A stretch of DNA of 64,000 nucleotides from Culturomica massiliensis (GCF_900091655.1 NZ_LT594621.1:3692639-3756638); one strand, 5' to 3'; counted from the stretch's first letter, positions 51,616-61,474 are shown. Numbers and translations: made by a program. Notes: generated from the sequence alone by a model not told the origin.

Positions 51616-53898
51616 ATGAAAATTCGGTGGTGGTTCGGTATCGTGATTCTTTTTTTCGTGGGTTGTAAACAAGAGGTTCAGAAGACGGATTGGCAAATAA
51701 CCGATTTGCAAATCGTACCCCGGCCGAAACAGATTGCTTTGGGAAAAGGATATTTTGAACTGAATGAAAAGACCTGCCTCCGGTATAATTCTTTTTCGGA
51801 GGAAATCAGAATTGCAGATAATTTGACGAAAGCGATTGAGGAAAAGACATTGTGGACCATCCGTTCCGCTGACGCAGCCCGGCAGAATGTAATTTGTTTC
51901 GCATTGGATTCATTAAGTGATATTCCTGCGGAGGGCTATCGCTTGGCGATTACTCCGGAAAAGGTTGAGTTTAAGGCCAAAACTTCTGCCGGATTGTTTT
52001 ACGGATTGCAGACCTTTCTGCAATTGCTGGCGGACACCTCTCTTTACGATACGAAGGAACAGCTTTGGCGTTTGCCGGTTTTGCGAATAGAAGACGAACC
52101 GGCTTTTGCTTACCGGGGAATGCATTTGGATGTGTCCCGGCATTTTTATCCGGTTGAATTTATATATAAATATCTGGATTTGATGAGTTACTATAAGTTC
52201 AATACTTTTCATTGGCATTTGACAGATGCCGGCGGCTGGCGGCTGGAAATCCGGCAATATCCCGGATTGGTGGAAAAGGGTGCCTGGCGTACACAGGAAG
52301 ATTGGCGCAAATGGTGGGTAGGCGGAGATCGCAAATACGCTTTGAAAGATGATCCGGGGGCCTATGGCGGTTACTATACGGAGAAGGAGATACGCAATAT
52401 TGTCGCTTATGCGGCAGAAAGACATATTACCGTTATTCCGGAGATTGAAATGCCGGGACATTCGGAAGAAGTATTGCATGCTTACCCGGAATTGGGGTGC
52501 AGCGGTGATATCGGCGATAGCGGTGAGTTTTGTGCCGGTAAGGAAGAGACGTTTGCTTTTATCGAAAAGGTATTGACGACTGTTATGGAATTGTTTCCTT
52601 CGGAATATATTCATATCGGAGGCGATGAAGCCTCTAAAAAACATTGGCGGAAGTGTCGGTATTGTCAGGAACGGATAAAAAAGGAACATCTGAAGGACGA
52701 GGCGGAATTACAAAGTTATTTTATACAACGTGTCGGGAAGTTTATCCATTCCAAAGGACGTAAACTAATTGGTTGGGACGAGATATTGGAAGGCGGTTTG
52801 GCAGAAGATGCAATTGTTATGTCATGGCGGGGGGAGAAAGGTGGAATTACAGCGGCGAAGTCCGGTCATGACGTGATCATGACGCCCGGTGAATATTGTT
52901 ATTTCGATGCCTATCAGGCGGACCCTGTTACACAACCTTATGCCATCGGTGGTTTTACTCCGTACCTGAAAGTATATTCATATAATCCGGTGCCTCCGGA
53001 ATTGAACGTGCAGGAAGCCCGTCATATTTTAGGGGCCCAGGCGAATGTGTGGACGGAGTATATAGCGACACCCGAACATGTGGAATATATGGTGTTCCCG
53101 CGTATGCTTGCTCTGTCGGAGGTTTTGTGGACGCCGCGCGGGAAAAAAGATTCGGCGGATTTTAAAAGGCGTGTGGCTACACACATTCAATGGTTGAAGA
53201 AGAGGGGTGTTTGTGTTTTTGAGTTGAGCGACCGGATTGATATGCAGGCGGAGGTAGACACTGTCCGCAAACAGATCAACGTGACTTTCGGCAATGAAAA
53301 ATACAGACCGGAGATTCGGTATACCGTGGACGGAACGTTACCGGATCAAAATTCGGCCCTTTATACGACACCTGTTGTTATCCGGGATTCCGGACGGATA
53401 AAGGCCGCTTTGTTTGAAGGGGGTAAACGTTCCGGTTATATTTCTTCGGCCCGGTTCGACTATCACCGGGCAATCGGGAAGCCGGTCGTATACCATACGA
53501 ATTACAGCGGGGCTTATCCTGCAGCCGGAGCAGGGACACTGACGGACGGTTACCGGGGAGGTCTGACTTATCATGACGGCTGCTGGCAAGGTTTTTTGAA
53601 GCATATAGATGTGACGATAGATATGGGAGAAAATATGGATTTAGGGTATGTATCGGTGAAATTTATGCAACTCACCGGTCCGGGAGTATATATGCCCCGT
53701 TATGTGAAAGTCAGTGTTTCGGAGGATGGAAATCATTTCCGGGAAGTCGGGAAAGTCGTAAATGATATTCCGGATGACCGGCCGGAACTTTGTTTCAAGG
53801 ATTTTACGTTACATTTTAAGGAACATGCCCGTTATATCCGGTTGTTTGCTCTAAAGCAAAAAGGGTTTATGTTTGCAGATGAAATTGTCATATACTAA
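51616..53898 (+). CDS. GH20 beta-N-acetylhexosaminidase, lipoprotein
   Basis: 760-residue exo-hexosaminidase that releases terminal GlcNAc/GalNAc from glycans. The N-terminus MKIRWWFGIVILFFVGC is a lipoprotein signal with a lipobox ending at Cys17, so the enzyme is membrane-anchored. A GH20b domain (about 35-150) precedes the catalytic barrel (about 155-500) with FAYRGMHLDVSRHFYP, WHLTDAGGWRLE and the catalytic Asp337-Glu338 pair in HIGGDEASKKHW. After it come a chitobiase C-like segment and a C-terminal F5/8 type C-like domain (about 620-755). The ATG at 51616 is chosen because earlier in-frame starts would bury the lipobox. A TonB receptor gene follows 12 bases later. Confidence 0.93.
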   Translation: MKIRWWFGIVILFFVGCKQEVQKTDWQITDLQIVPRPKQIALGKGYFELNEKTCLRYNSFSEEIRIADNLTKAIEEKTLWTIRSADAARQNVICFALDSLSDIPAEGYRLAITPEKVEFKAKTSAGLFYGLQTFLQLLADTSLYDTKEQLWRLPVLRIEDEPAFAYRGMHLDVSRHFYPVEFIYKYLDLMSYYKFNTFHWHLTDAGGWRLEIRQYPGLVEKGAWRTQEDWRKWWVGGDRKYALKDDPGAYGGYYTEKEIRNIVAYAAERHITVIPEIEMPGHSEEVLHAYPELGCSGDIGDSGEFCAGKEETFAFIEKVLTTVMELFPSEYIHIGGDEASKKHWRKCRYCQERIKKEHLKDEAELQSYFIQRVGKFIHSKGRKLIGWDEILEGGLAEDAIVMSWRGEKGGITAAKSGHDVIMTPGEYCYFDAYQADPVTQPYAIGGFTPYLKVYSYNPVPPELNVQEARHILGAQANVWTEYIATPEHVEYMVFPRMLALSEVLWTPRGKKDSADFKRRVATHIQWLKKRGVCVFELSDRIDMQAEVDTVRKQINVTFGNEKYRPEIRYTVDGTLPDQNSALYTTPVVIRDSGRIKAALFEGGKRSGYISSARFDYHRAIGKPVVYHTNYSGAYPAAGAGTLTDGYRGGLTYHDGCWQGFLKHIDVTIDMGENMDLGYVSVKFMQLTGPGVYMPRYVKVSVSEDGNHFREVGKVVNDIPDDRPELCFKDFTLHFKEHARYIRLFALKQKGFMFADEIVIY

Positions 53899-53909
53899 AA
53901 AATACATGA

Positions 53910-56324
53910 ATGAAGTATCGTATTCTTTTGGGGTTGATAGGTTTGCTGATTTTCGGTCAGACATTGAAGGCTCAAAATCGCTGTGTCGTTAAAGGACGTG
54001 TTTTTGATGCCGTCAGTCAGGAAGGTATCCCTTTTGCCAATGTCCTCCTTTATGGAACGACTATAGGTGTTGCCGCAGATGAAAACGGACAGTTCCGGCT
54101 TGAAAATGTCACACCTGGTTTTGTTCGCCTGGAAGTCAGTAGCATTGGGTATAAAACCCATGTGACTGGTGAATTTATGGTCAATACGGCAGCAGAGCGG
54201 ACTGAAAATGTGGGTTTGGAAATAGAGGCGACGGCATTGGAACAGGTTACTGTGAAAGCCAGCCCTTACCGTAAGACGGCCGACAGTCCTGTTTCCTTGC
54301 AACGAATCGGAATTGCTGAAATAGAAAAAAATCCGGGAGGAAACCGTGATATTTCAAAAGTTGTGCAGTCTATGCCCGGGGTGCTCTCCTCTCCTGCCTT
54401 TCGGAATGATTTTGTGGTAAGGGGCGGAGGACCTGCGGAAAATCGTTTTTATCTGGACGAGGTGGAATTGCCCAACTTGAATCATTTTGCGACACAAGGA
54501 GCTTCCGGTGGGGTAGTTAGTATTGTGAATATCGATTTTGTGCGTGAAGTAAATTTTTATTCCGGAGCTTTTCCTGCTGCCTGTGGAAATATGCTTAGCT
54601 CTATGCTCGATTTTCATCAGATAGAAGGCAATCCCGACCGGATCAAGGTAAGGGCTACCGTGGGGGCGACAGACTATGGGTTGTCTTTAGACGGACCTTT
54701 ACTGCCTAAAACGACTTTTTTGGTATCTGCCCGGCGGAGTTATCTGAAAATGTTGTTTGGAATTATCGGACTTCCTTTTTTGCCGGTGTATAATGATTTC
54801 CAGTTTAAGACCGTCACTCGTTTTAATCCGAAAAACGAGCTGACCATACTGGGGATCGGTGCTTATGATGTGAATCATCTGAATACCGATATGAAAGATC
54901 CGGACGACGGTCAGAAATATTTGTTGAATTGGTTGCCGGAAAGCCGGCAGTGGAGCTATACTGTCGGGGCGACATTCAAACATTACGGAAACAATTGGCA
55001 TCATTTGTTTGTATTGAGCCGGAGCGGATTGCATAATAAGATTGAAAAGTATACGGATAACGATGAACATAAACCTAAAACCGTGGATTTCCGCTCGGGG
55101 GAAACCGAAAATAAATTCCGGTTTGAGCATCGCCGGCTGACTTCTGCAGGATATAAACTGAATGTAGGAGCTGCCCTGGAATATGCGCAGTACAACAATA
55201 CCACATTCCGGAGAATGTTTGTCGGCGGAGAAGCGGCTGTTCAGGATTATTCGCGGGAGTTGAACATGTGGAAATGGGCTGTATTCGGACAGGTATCCAA
55301 GGCTTTTTTTCAGGAACGGTTGTTGTTGTCGTTCGGAGCCCGGTTTGACGGTTGTAGTTATACAAGTGAAACCGGTGATTTGTTCCGTCAATTTTCTCCC
55401 CGTTTTTCCTTCTCTTATGCCTTGAGTGAACAGTGGTCGTTGAACGGAAATATCGGCCGGTATTATCAATTGCCGGCTTATACGACTTTAGGATATGCTG
55501 ACTCCAGGGGGGTATTGTTGAATAAGGCTACTAAAACCGGTTATATCGGTTCCGGTCATTATGTGGCGGGCTTGGAGTACCGCCCGGGAGCCCTGACAAA
55601 GATTACGTTGGAAGGTTTTTATAAGACTTACGACCGTTATCCGGTATCCCTGATCGATTCGGTAGCGTTGGCCAATAAAGGAACCGATTATGTTGCCGTC
55701 GGCGATGAGCCGGTTAGGCCGGTAGGGGAAGGACGTGCTTATGGTCTGGAATTGATGCTGAGGACCCAGGAATTTTACGGAATAGTGGCTTCTTTGGCCT
55801 ATACGTGGTATTATTCGGAGTTCAAGGCCTTGGATCATCAGTTGCATCCGACCGGACATTATATTCCGAGTAGCTGGGATAACCGTCATATTTTCTCTTT
55901 GACGGCTACCCGTAAGGTCGGTAAGAATTGGGATTTTGGTCTGAAATGGAGATATGTTGCGGGAGGTCCCTATACTTCTTACGACAGGGAAACTTCTTCG
56001 CGGATAGAAGCCTGGGATGCCAAACATCAACCTTATTACGATTATTCCCGTTTCAATACGGGACGTTTGCCGGCTTTTCATCAATTGGATATTCGGGTAG
56101 ACCGTAGTTTTTATTTTCGGAAATGGGCTTTGATTTTGTATGCCGATATACAGAATATTTATAATTATAAAGCTTTGGGACCCGCTATTCCGGTACCGGT
56201 GGAGAATCCGGACGGCAGTTATCAGAAAGATCCTGACAGAGAGGGATATTATCTGATGCGTACAATTAAAAATGAACTGGGAGGAACGGTTCTGCCGTCG
56301 GTAGGTATTATTATTGATTTTTGA
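53910..56324 (+). CDS. TonB-dependent receptor with CarboxypepD_reg-like domain
   Basis: 804-residue outer-membrane active transporter. Signal peptide at 1-21 (LLGLIGLLIFGQTLKAQ), CarboxypepD_reg-like domain at about 25-105 (GRVFDAVSQEGIPFANVLLY), plug domain at about 120-230 (SMPGVLSSPAFRNDFVVRGG), and a beta barrel ending in a phenylalanine (PSVGIIIDF). No SusD gene accompanies it, so it is a lone receptor rather than a SusCD pair. It is encoded 12 bases after the GH20 enzyme and 16 bases before an HAD phosphatase, suggesting import of a product of the hexosaminidase or of its ligand glycan. The actual substrate is unknown. Confidence 0.92.
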   Translation: MKYRILLGLIGLLIFGQTLKAQNRCVVKGRVFDAVSQEGIPFANVLLYGTTIGVAADENGQFRLENVTPGFVRLEVSSIGYKTHVTGEFMVNTAAERTENVGLEIEATALEQVTVKASPYRKTADSPVSLQRIGIAEIEKNPGGNRDISKVVQSMPGVLSSPAFRNDFVVRGGGPAENRFYLDEVELPNLNHFATQGASGGVVSIVNIDFVREVNFYSGAFPAACGNMLSSMLDFHQIEGNPDRIKVRATVGATDYGLSLDGPLLPKTTFLVSARRSYLKMLFGIIGLPFLPVYNDFQFKTVTRFNPKNELTILGIGAYDVNHLNTDMKDPDDGQKYLLNWLPESRQWSYTVGATFKHYGNNWHHLFVLSRSGLHNKIEKYTDNDEHKPKTVDFRSGETENKFRFEHRRLTSAGYKLNVGAALEYAQYNNTTFRRMFVGGEAAVQDYSRELNMWKWAVFGQVSKAFFQERLLLSFGARFDGCSYTSETGDLFRQFSPRFSFSYALSEQWSLNGNIGRYYQLPAYTTLGYADSRGVLLNKATKTGYIGSGHYVAGLEYRPGALTKITLEGFYKTYDRYPVSLIDSVALANKGTDYVAVGDEPVRPVGEGRAYGLELMLRTQEFYGIVASLAYTWYYSEFKALDHQLHPTGHYIPSSWDNRHIFSLTATRKVGKNWDFGLKWRYVAGGPYTSYDRETSSRIEAWDAKHQPYYDYSRFNTGRLPAFHQLDIRVDRSFYFRKWALILYADIQNIYNYKALGPAIPVPVENPDGSYQKDPDREGYYLMRTIKNELGGTVLPSVGIIIDF

Positions 56325-56340
56325 TTTTATAAGTTTATAT

Positions 56341-56943
56341 ATGAAGAATATTGTATTTGATTTGGGAGGGGTTGTATTGGACTGGAATCCCCGGAAAGTA
56401 GAGGCGAATTTTCAAGGCAACCGCGCTTTGCTCCGGTATTTGCTCGATCATGATTTTTTTCAGCAATACTGGACTGAATTTGATCGGGGAACGTATACGG
56501 AAAAGGAAATTATCGATCTGATGTCTTCTTTGTCCGGATTCCCGGTAGAAGAATGCCGGGAGTTGGTGGAATTTGTCAAATTCTCCTTGACGGATATTCC
56601 GGAGACGGTTCGTTTGATCCGTCAATTGGCAGAAGAAGGATATAGTTTGTATTGTCTTTCAAATATGTCTGTCGAGTTTTATGAATATTTAAAACCCCGG
56701 GAGTTTTTTCATTATTTTAAAGGACAGATTATTTCGGGTATTGAAAAGCTGGTAAAACCGGATATGGCGATTTACCGGTTGCTGACGACCCGATTCGGAC
56801 TTCATCCTTCGGAGACATTATTCGTCGATGATCTGGAGAAAAATGTTGATGTGGCGCAATCCATGGGATTTCATGTCGTACATTTTGCCGATCGGGAAAA
56901 AGGGTATGCCGGAATCCGGGAATTTATCCGGACGGGTAAATAA
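56341..56943 (+). CDS. HAD family sugar-phosphatase-like hydrolase (YihX-like)
   Basis: 200 residues of HAD subfamily IA. The first motif is VFDLGGVVLDWNP, in which the second Asp of the usual DxD is replaced, as in E. coli YihX (alpha-D-glucose-1-phosphate phosphatase). Motif II is LSNMSVEFYEYL. Motifs III/IV are KLVKPDMAIYRLL and ETLFVDDLEKNVDVA. I use the ATG at 56341 since the frame upstream belongs to the receptor's end. Placement after GH20 and the TonB receptor makes an amino-sugar or hexose phosphate a reasonable guess for the substrate, but this is inference. Confidence 0.88.
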   Translation: MKNIVFDLGGVVLDWNPRKVEANFQGNRALLRYLLDHDFFQQYWTEFDRGTYTEKEIIDLMSSLSGFPVEECRELVEFVKFSLTDIPETVRLIRQLAEEGYSLYCLSNMSVEFYEYLKPREFFHYFKGQIISGIEKLVKPDMAIYRLLTTRFGLHPSETLFVDDLEKNVDVAQSMGFHVVHFADREKGYAGIREFIRTGK

Positions 56944-57018
56944 GGTTTATATGATTTAGGGTTTCTCTCTTGACAGGATGGTGGATATAATTTATAATCG
57001 TCAGTCTGAAATCTGTAT

Positions 57019-57990
57019 TTAATAAATCTTGATTAAGCTTTTCATTTCTTCTACATTGATTTTATCGGGGTTGTTCTGGGAGTTGAACTCAAAACCCACG
57101 GGAACAGGTACGGCCGAATAGTGCATACAATATTCCTCTTTATCGGCATAGGGAGGAACAATGATATAGCTGTCTTTGTTTTCGATGGTGTAGAAGGATT
57201 CATAACGGGTGACCATTTCTTCATATAGTTTTTCTCCCGGACGGAGACCGATAATATCTACCCGGGCTTCCGGGTCGATAGCCTGAGTGATCGTCAGTAT
57301 ATTATAGGATTTGAATTTTGGAGAGATGATCTCCCCGCCTTTACTTTCAGACAGTATTCGAAGGACTGTTTTTATGCATTCTTCTCCCGTAGCCATAAAA
57401 CGGGTCATTTGAGGGTCGGTAACGGGAAAACGCTTTTCTTCCCGGGCTTTCCGCAGGAAAAAAGGTATAACGGTACCTGTTGATCCTAAAATATTTCCCA
57501 GCCGGACGATTGTCGGTTTAAAATCGGGATGTTGTTTGTGAGCGGCTATAAAAAGCCGGTCGGATAACATTTTTGTCGCTCCGTACACATTATTTGCCAG
57601 GGAAGCCATATCAGTGGATAAAGCCAACAACCGGGCTGTTTTATGCCGGATGGCTGAATTAATCAGGTTTTTTGCCCCTTGTATATTTGTCGTGATGGCT
57701 TGCCATGGCTCGGCTTCTGCTTCGGGAACGAGACGTACGGCTGCGGTATGGATGATGAGGTCGATGTCCCGGCAAGCCCGGTCTACTATTGACGGATCGG
57801 CTATGTCGCCGCATACGAAGGAAACCGGAGCCTTAGAGAATTGTTGTTTCATCAGGCTCTGTTTTTCCGAATCTTTGGAAAGGATGACGATTTCCCGGAT
57901 TTCCGGATATAGTTGTAAGACCGTTTCTGTAAATTTTTTTCCGAAAAAGCCGGTTCCTCCGGTAATGAGTATTCTTTTGTGATTGAGCAT
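57019..57990 (-). CDS. PseB-like UDP-GlcNAc 4,6-dehydratase family protein with Lys-to-Met change
   Basis: 323-residue short-chain dehydrogenase/reductase. The Rossmann motif is ILITGGTGFFGKKFTE. VCGDIADPSIVDRACRDIDL, TNIQGAKNLINSA and GEKLYEEMV match the FlaA1/PseB family, which makes the 4-keto-6-deoxy intermediate for pseudaminic acid and related sugars. The active-site stretch reads STDMASLANNVYGATK: Asp127, Tyr136 and Lys140 are kept, but the Lys that follows the Asp in PseB (TDKA) is Met128. No other pse gene is nearby. It may act on another sugar, be altered in activity, or be inactive. Confidence 0.85.
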   Translation of the reverse strand: MLNHKRILITGGTGFFGKKFTETVLQLYPEIREIVILSKDSEKQSLMKQQFSKAPVSFVCGDIADPSIVDRACRDIDLIIHTAAVRLVPEAEAEPWQAITTNIQGAKNLINSAIRHKTARLLALSTDMASLANNVYGATKMLSDRLFIAAHKQHPDFKPTIVRLGNILGSTGTVIPFFLRKAREEKRFPVTDPQMTRFMATGEECIKTVLRILSESKGGEIISPKFKSYNILTITQAIDPEARVDIIGLRPGEKLYEEMVTRYESFYTIENKDSYIIVPPYADKEEYCMHYSAVPVPVGFEFNSQNNPDKINVEEMKSLIKIY

Positions 57991-58015
57991 TTTCTTTATT
58001 AAATTATAAGTTTCA

Positions 58016-58211
58016 GGTTGTAAATTATAAATTACCTGGCAACTGATCCGTTATCAAATTCTTTTAATCTACAATCTACAATCTACAATCTAAAATTCTC
58101 TTTAGCGTTGGTTTGTGTGTTTAATCTAAAATCATCAATCTAAAATCTACAATTTTCTTTAGCGTTGGTTTGTGGGTATAATCTAAAATCGTAAATCGTA
58201 AATCTAAAATT
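58016..58211 (-). repeat. Heptad/57-bp repeat array D, reverse orientation
   Basis: It lies between the PseB-like and MATE genes and is the reverse complement of the pattern in B, E and F. It starts with the terminal module (TTATAAATTACCTGGCAACT, then CCGTTATCAAATTCTTTTAA). Heptads AATCTAC AATCTAC AATCTAC follow, then two linkers (TCTCTTTAGCGTTGGTTTGT at about 58101 and 58161) separated by heptads. The hairpin arms are slightly mismatched here (GCAAC where others have ACAAC). Confidence 0.85.
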
Positions 58212-58234
58212 AAAACATAGGTAAATATACATTT

Positions 58235-59590
58235 TTAAGTTCGTTTATGCCAATTTCGGGTGATATAATAAAAACGGGCGCACAGCATGATACCGGTTAG
58301 TGTGAGGCCGATAGGGTAACCCAGCCATATTCCGTATAATCCCCAGTTCAGGATAAACCCGAAAATGTAGCAGATAGGCAACGCGATCAGAAAATATCCG
58401 ATAAAAGAAACGATGGCCATCGATACGACATCTCCCATCCCCCGTAAAGCATTGGCAAACGTTATTTGTAAAGAATCGCCGAACTGGAATGCCAGTAAGA
58501 AATATATCAGTACGGAGACGATAGACAGAACTTCCGGAGCATCGGTAAAGAGAATTCCGACGTGATTCCGGAAAATCAGAAAAATAAAAGAGACGGTCAA
58601 TGCCAGGCAAAGGATGAGGTGATAACCGGCTACGGTCGTTTTACGTACGGCTGCGATGTTGCCGCTGCCGACAAAGTTACTGACACGTACGGATATAGCG
58701 GCACCCACTCCATAGTAAATCATAAATCCCAGGGTTGAAATTGCAATGACGACCTGGTGTGCGGCCAAAGCAATGCTCCCTTTGTCCAGCCAGCCGACCA
58801 TAATGCCGGTGACGCTGAAAAGTCCGTTTTCAAGGCCCATTTGCAGGCCGACCATCCAGCCCATTTTGTTCAGAGCCAATATGTCCGGTTTATTGTAATG
58901 ACTGCGTTTGTATCCGACCAGATAACGGCGATAATAGATTTTGCGGTAAAATAGAATGAAAAAAGCCACAAACATGACAATGCGGGCGATCAATGTTGAA
59001 ATTCCCGCGCCTACGACTCCCATTGCCGGACAGCCGAATTTACCGTATATGAATATGTAATTGCCTATGATGTTCAGTACGTTTGCAGAGAGCATAATAT
59101 ACATGGGGGTCCGTGTATCGGTTATCCCGTCGGCAAATTGTTTGAATGAGTTGAAAAGCATGACGAAAAGCAAAGAGGCCAGATGTAATAAAAAGTAAGG
59201 CCGTATTAAGGGTAAAAGCTCTTCCGGCTGTCCCATCCTGTCTATGTTCAGGTACATGATAAACATGAGTACGGTCATGAGCAGTCCTATACACCCGTTG
59301 ACGAGGAGACTGTTACGTAATAATTGTCCGATTTTGAATTTGTCACGTTTTCCGAAAAACTGTCCGACTAAAGGAGTCAGACCGTACGAAAATCCGAGCC
59401 CGAAAAGTATGGGGATGTTGAAAACACTATTGACAAAAGAGGCCGCTGCTAAATCCAGTGTAGCGTATTGGCCTACCATCATGTTGTCTGCCAGTCCGAC
59501 GATGACGATTCCCAACTGTCCGATGACAATCGGAAGCCCCAAACGTAGGATGGCTTTATAATCTTCTTTAAAAGTGGTAAAATAGCTCAT
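58235..59590 (-). CDS. MATE family efflux transporter
   Basis: 451 residues from the ATG at 59590 (MSYFTTFKEDYKAILRLGLP); a longer in-frame ATG at 59632 would add fourteen polar residues. Twelve membrane segments with the MATE helix-1 block IVIGQLGIVIVGLADNMMVG, the loop LVGQFFGKRDKFKIGQLLRN, and in the second half VSNFVGSGNIAAVRKTTVAG. It exports cationic drugs or metabolites using Na+ or H+. It resembles the NorM-type branch. Repeat arrays flank it on both sides (58.0 and 59.7 kb). Confidence 0.95.
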   Translation of the reverse strand: MSYFTTFKEDYKAILRLGLPIVIGQLGIVIVGLADNMMVGQYATLDLAAASFVNSVFNIPILFGLGFSYGLTPLVGQFFGKRDKFKIGQLLRNSLLVNGCIGLLMTVLMFIMYLNIDRMGQPEELLPLIRPYFLLHLASLLFVMLFNSFKQFADGITDTRTPMYIMLSANVLNIIGNYIFIYGKFGCPAMGVVGAGISTLIARIVMFVAFFILFYRKIYYRRYLVGYKRSHYNKPDILALNKMGWMVGLQMGLENGLFSVTGIMVGWLDKGSIALAAHQVVIAISTLGFMIYYGVGAAISVRVSNFVGSGNIAAVRKTTVAGYHLILCLALTVSFIFLIFRNHVGILFTDAPEVLSIVSVLIYFLLAFQFGDSLQITFANALRGMGDVVSMAIVSFIGYFLIALPICYIFGFILNWGLYGIWLGYPIGLTLTGIMLCARFYYITRNWHKRT

Positions 59591-59716
59591 ATTTAAATGT
59601 GTCTTATTGAAGACACGGATATATTGTTTCAATAAAAACAGGTCCCGTTATTTACGGGTCGACAAATATAGTCTGAAAATTCGGAAATTAATACGCTGTA
59701 AAAAATAGAACGTTTT

Positions 59717-59993
59717 GATTGTAGATTTTAGATTTACGATTGACGATTTTAGATTGAGCGCACAAGCCAACACTAAAGAGAATTTTAGATTTACGATTGT
59801 AGATTTTAGATTAAACACACAAGCCAGCGCTAAAGAGAATTTTAGATTTTAGATTTACGATTTTAGATTATACTCACAAACCAACACTAAAGAGAATTTT
59901 AGATTGACGATTGTAGATTAAAAGAATTTGATAACGGATCAGGTTGTCAGGTAATTTAAAATTTACAATCTGAAATTTACAATTTATATAGAT
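59717..59993 (+). repeat. Heptad/57-bp repeat array E with terminal hairpin module
   Basis: Three linker-containing units (ACAAGCCAACACTAAAGA, ACAAGCCAGCGCTAAAGA, ACAAACCAACACTAAAGA) alternate with GATTNNN heptads. The terminal module follows: AGATTAAAAGAATT, hairpin TGATAAC (59929-59935) / GTTGTCA (59943-59949), then AATTTAAAATTTACAATCTG. It fills most of the gap between the MATE gene and the S37 peptidase gene. The remaining bases to 60137 hold AT-rich sequence that probably contains the peptidase promoter. Confidence 0.88.
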
Positions 59994-60137
59994 GTCGTTT
60001 GATGGTTTAAACTGTTCTGAATAAAGTGATTAATTGGTGGCGAATCGCCGATGGATAACGCTTCGGATATAAACTGGATAAAGTCAGTAAAATTTAAAAT
60101 TTAAATTTATATCTTGCGCCTATAAAAATGTGTACAG

Positions 60138-61466
60138 ATGAAGAGACTATTTTTCTTTTTGTGTTTCCTGTTTATTTTGACAGGAGCGGTATGGGCAGAA
60201 AGTGGCATACGTGAAAAGTTGCAGCAAATCAAGGGAGTCAGCGACATTAAAGAAATGAAAATTGATTCTTTTGATGAGTATTATGAGTTTTGGTATGAGC
60301 AGCCGGTTGATCATGAAAATCCTGCTTTAGGCAGTTTTAAGCAACGGGTTTTGTTGGGGCATAAAAAAAAGCAGCAGGCACCGGTGATTGTTGAGATTCA
60401 AGGATACAATATCTGGACTCCGGAAGCAGGAGAATTGGCTAATTTGTTGGATGGAAATCAATTGACGATCGAGCATCGTTTTTTTAATAATAGCGTACCT
60501 GCAGGCGGTGTACCCTGGAAATATCTGACGATCAAACAGGCTGCGACAGACCAGCATGAGGTGATTCAGGCGATAAAGAAAGCCATTTACCCGGACTCAA
60601 AATGGATTACTACGGGTATCAGCAAGGGAGGACAAACAACGATTTTCCATCGTTATTTTTATCCGGAGGATGTGGATATCAGTGTGCCTTATGTAGCCCC
60701 GTTGAATCTGGAATATGTGGATCCCAGGATACAAAAATTCCTGGATAGGGTCGGTTCGCCTAAAGGTGGGCTGGGACGTTACTTTTTCGGAAGTAGTGAG
60801 GGTAACGATTGCAATTGGAGTATTCACAAATTTCAGGAACTTTGTTTTGCAAATATCGATGCATTGGTTCCGAAGGTTGCCGAATATGCCGAAGACAAAG
60901 GATATACTTTTGAGATGGCAGGCGGTTTGAAACGGGTTGTGCAATTGATGATTCTGGAGTATCCGTTTGCCTTTTGGCAGTGGGGACACCATTGCAGTAA
61001 TATTCCCGAAGATGATGACGACATTGATGTTATCTATAACAATTTGATGGAGGTATCCGATCCTTCTTTTTTTGAAGATAAGCATATTGTTCAGCAACAG
61101 CCTTTCTTTTATGCTGCTTTGACAGAAATCGGGATGTACGATTATAAGGTGAAACCGTTTAAAAAATACCTGTCCGATAAGGAGGATATTACGTTTACTT
61201 TTACGATGCCAGAAGGTTTGGAATTACCTCCGTTTAATGATAAACAGATGAAGGCTATCAATCACTGGTTGCAGACGGATGCGGAGAAGATGCTTTTTAT
61301 TTACGGAGGCTTGGATCCGTGGGGAGCTACATCTGTTGATTTGAAAAATAACTCGAAGTGTAAAAAATACGTAAAGGGAGATATGCACCACGGCTGTCGG
61401 ATTAAACATTTTGAAGAAATCACCCGGCAGGATATAATCGAGACATTGAAATCTTGGTTGAAATAG
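60138..61466 (+). CDS. Secreted S37-family (PS-10) tripeptidyl aminopeptidase-like protease
   Basis: 442 residues with a signal peptide (FFFLCFLFILTGAVWA). The body has an alpha/beta-hydrolase fold of the peptidase S37 family: VIVEIQGYNIWTPEAGELAN, LTIEHRFFNNS, nucleophile Ser162 in TTGISKGGQTTIFH, acid Asp393 in YGGLDPWGATS, and His417/His418 in KGDMHHGCRIK as the catalytic base. Members release tripeptides from the N-terminus of peptides. It probably acts in the periplasm or outside the cell. Repeat arrays lie on both sides. A terminator follows at 61573-61599, beyond repeat copy F. Confidence 0.9.
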   Translation: MKRLFFFLCFLFILTGAVWAESGIREKLQQIKGVSDIKEMKIDSFDEYYEFWYEQPVDHENPALGSFKQRVLLGHKKKQQAPVIVEIQGYNIWTPEAGELANLLDGNQLTIEHRFFNNSVPAGGVPWKYLTIKQAATDQHEVIQAIKKAIYPDSKWITTGISKGGQTTIFHRYFYPEDVDISVPYVAPLNLEYVDPRIQKFLDRVGSPKGGLGRYFFGSSEGNDCNWSIHKFQELCFANIDALVPKVAEYAEDKGYTFEMAGGLKRVVQLMILEYPFAFWQWGHHCSNIPEDDDDIDVIYNNLMEVSDPSFFEDKHIVQQQPFFYAALTEIGMYDYKVKPFKKYLSDKEDITFTFTMPEGLELPPFNDKQMKAINHWLQTDAEKMLFIYGGLDPWGATSVDLKNNSKCKKYVKGDMHHGCRIKHFEEITRQDIIETLKSWLK

Positions 61467-61474
61467 AAGGTTTT

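Noticed and set aside
57019..59590. Possible capsule or O-antigen locus around the PseB-like gene
   Set aside because: No glycosyltransferase, aminotransferase, Wzx or Wzy gene is adjacent; the neighbours are a phosphatase and a MATE transporter.
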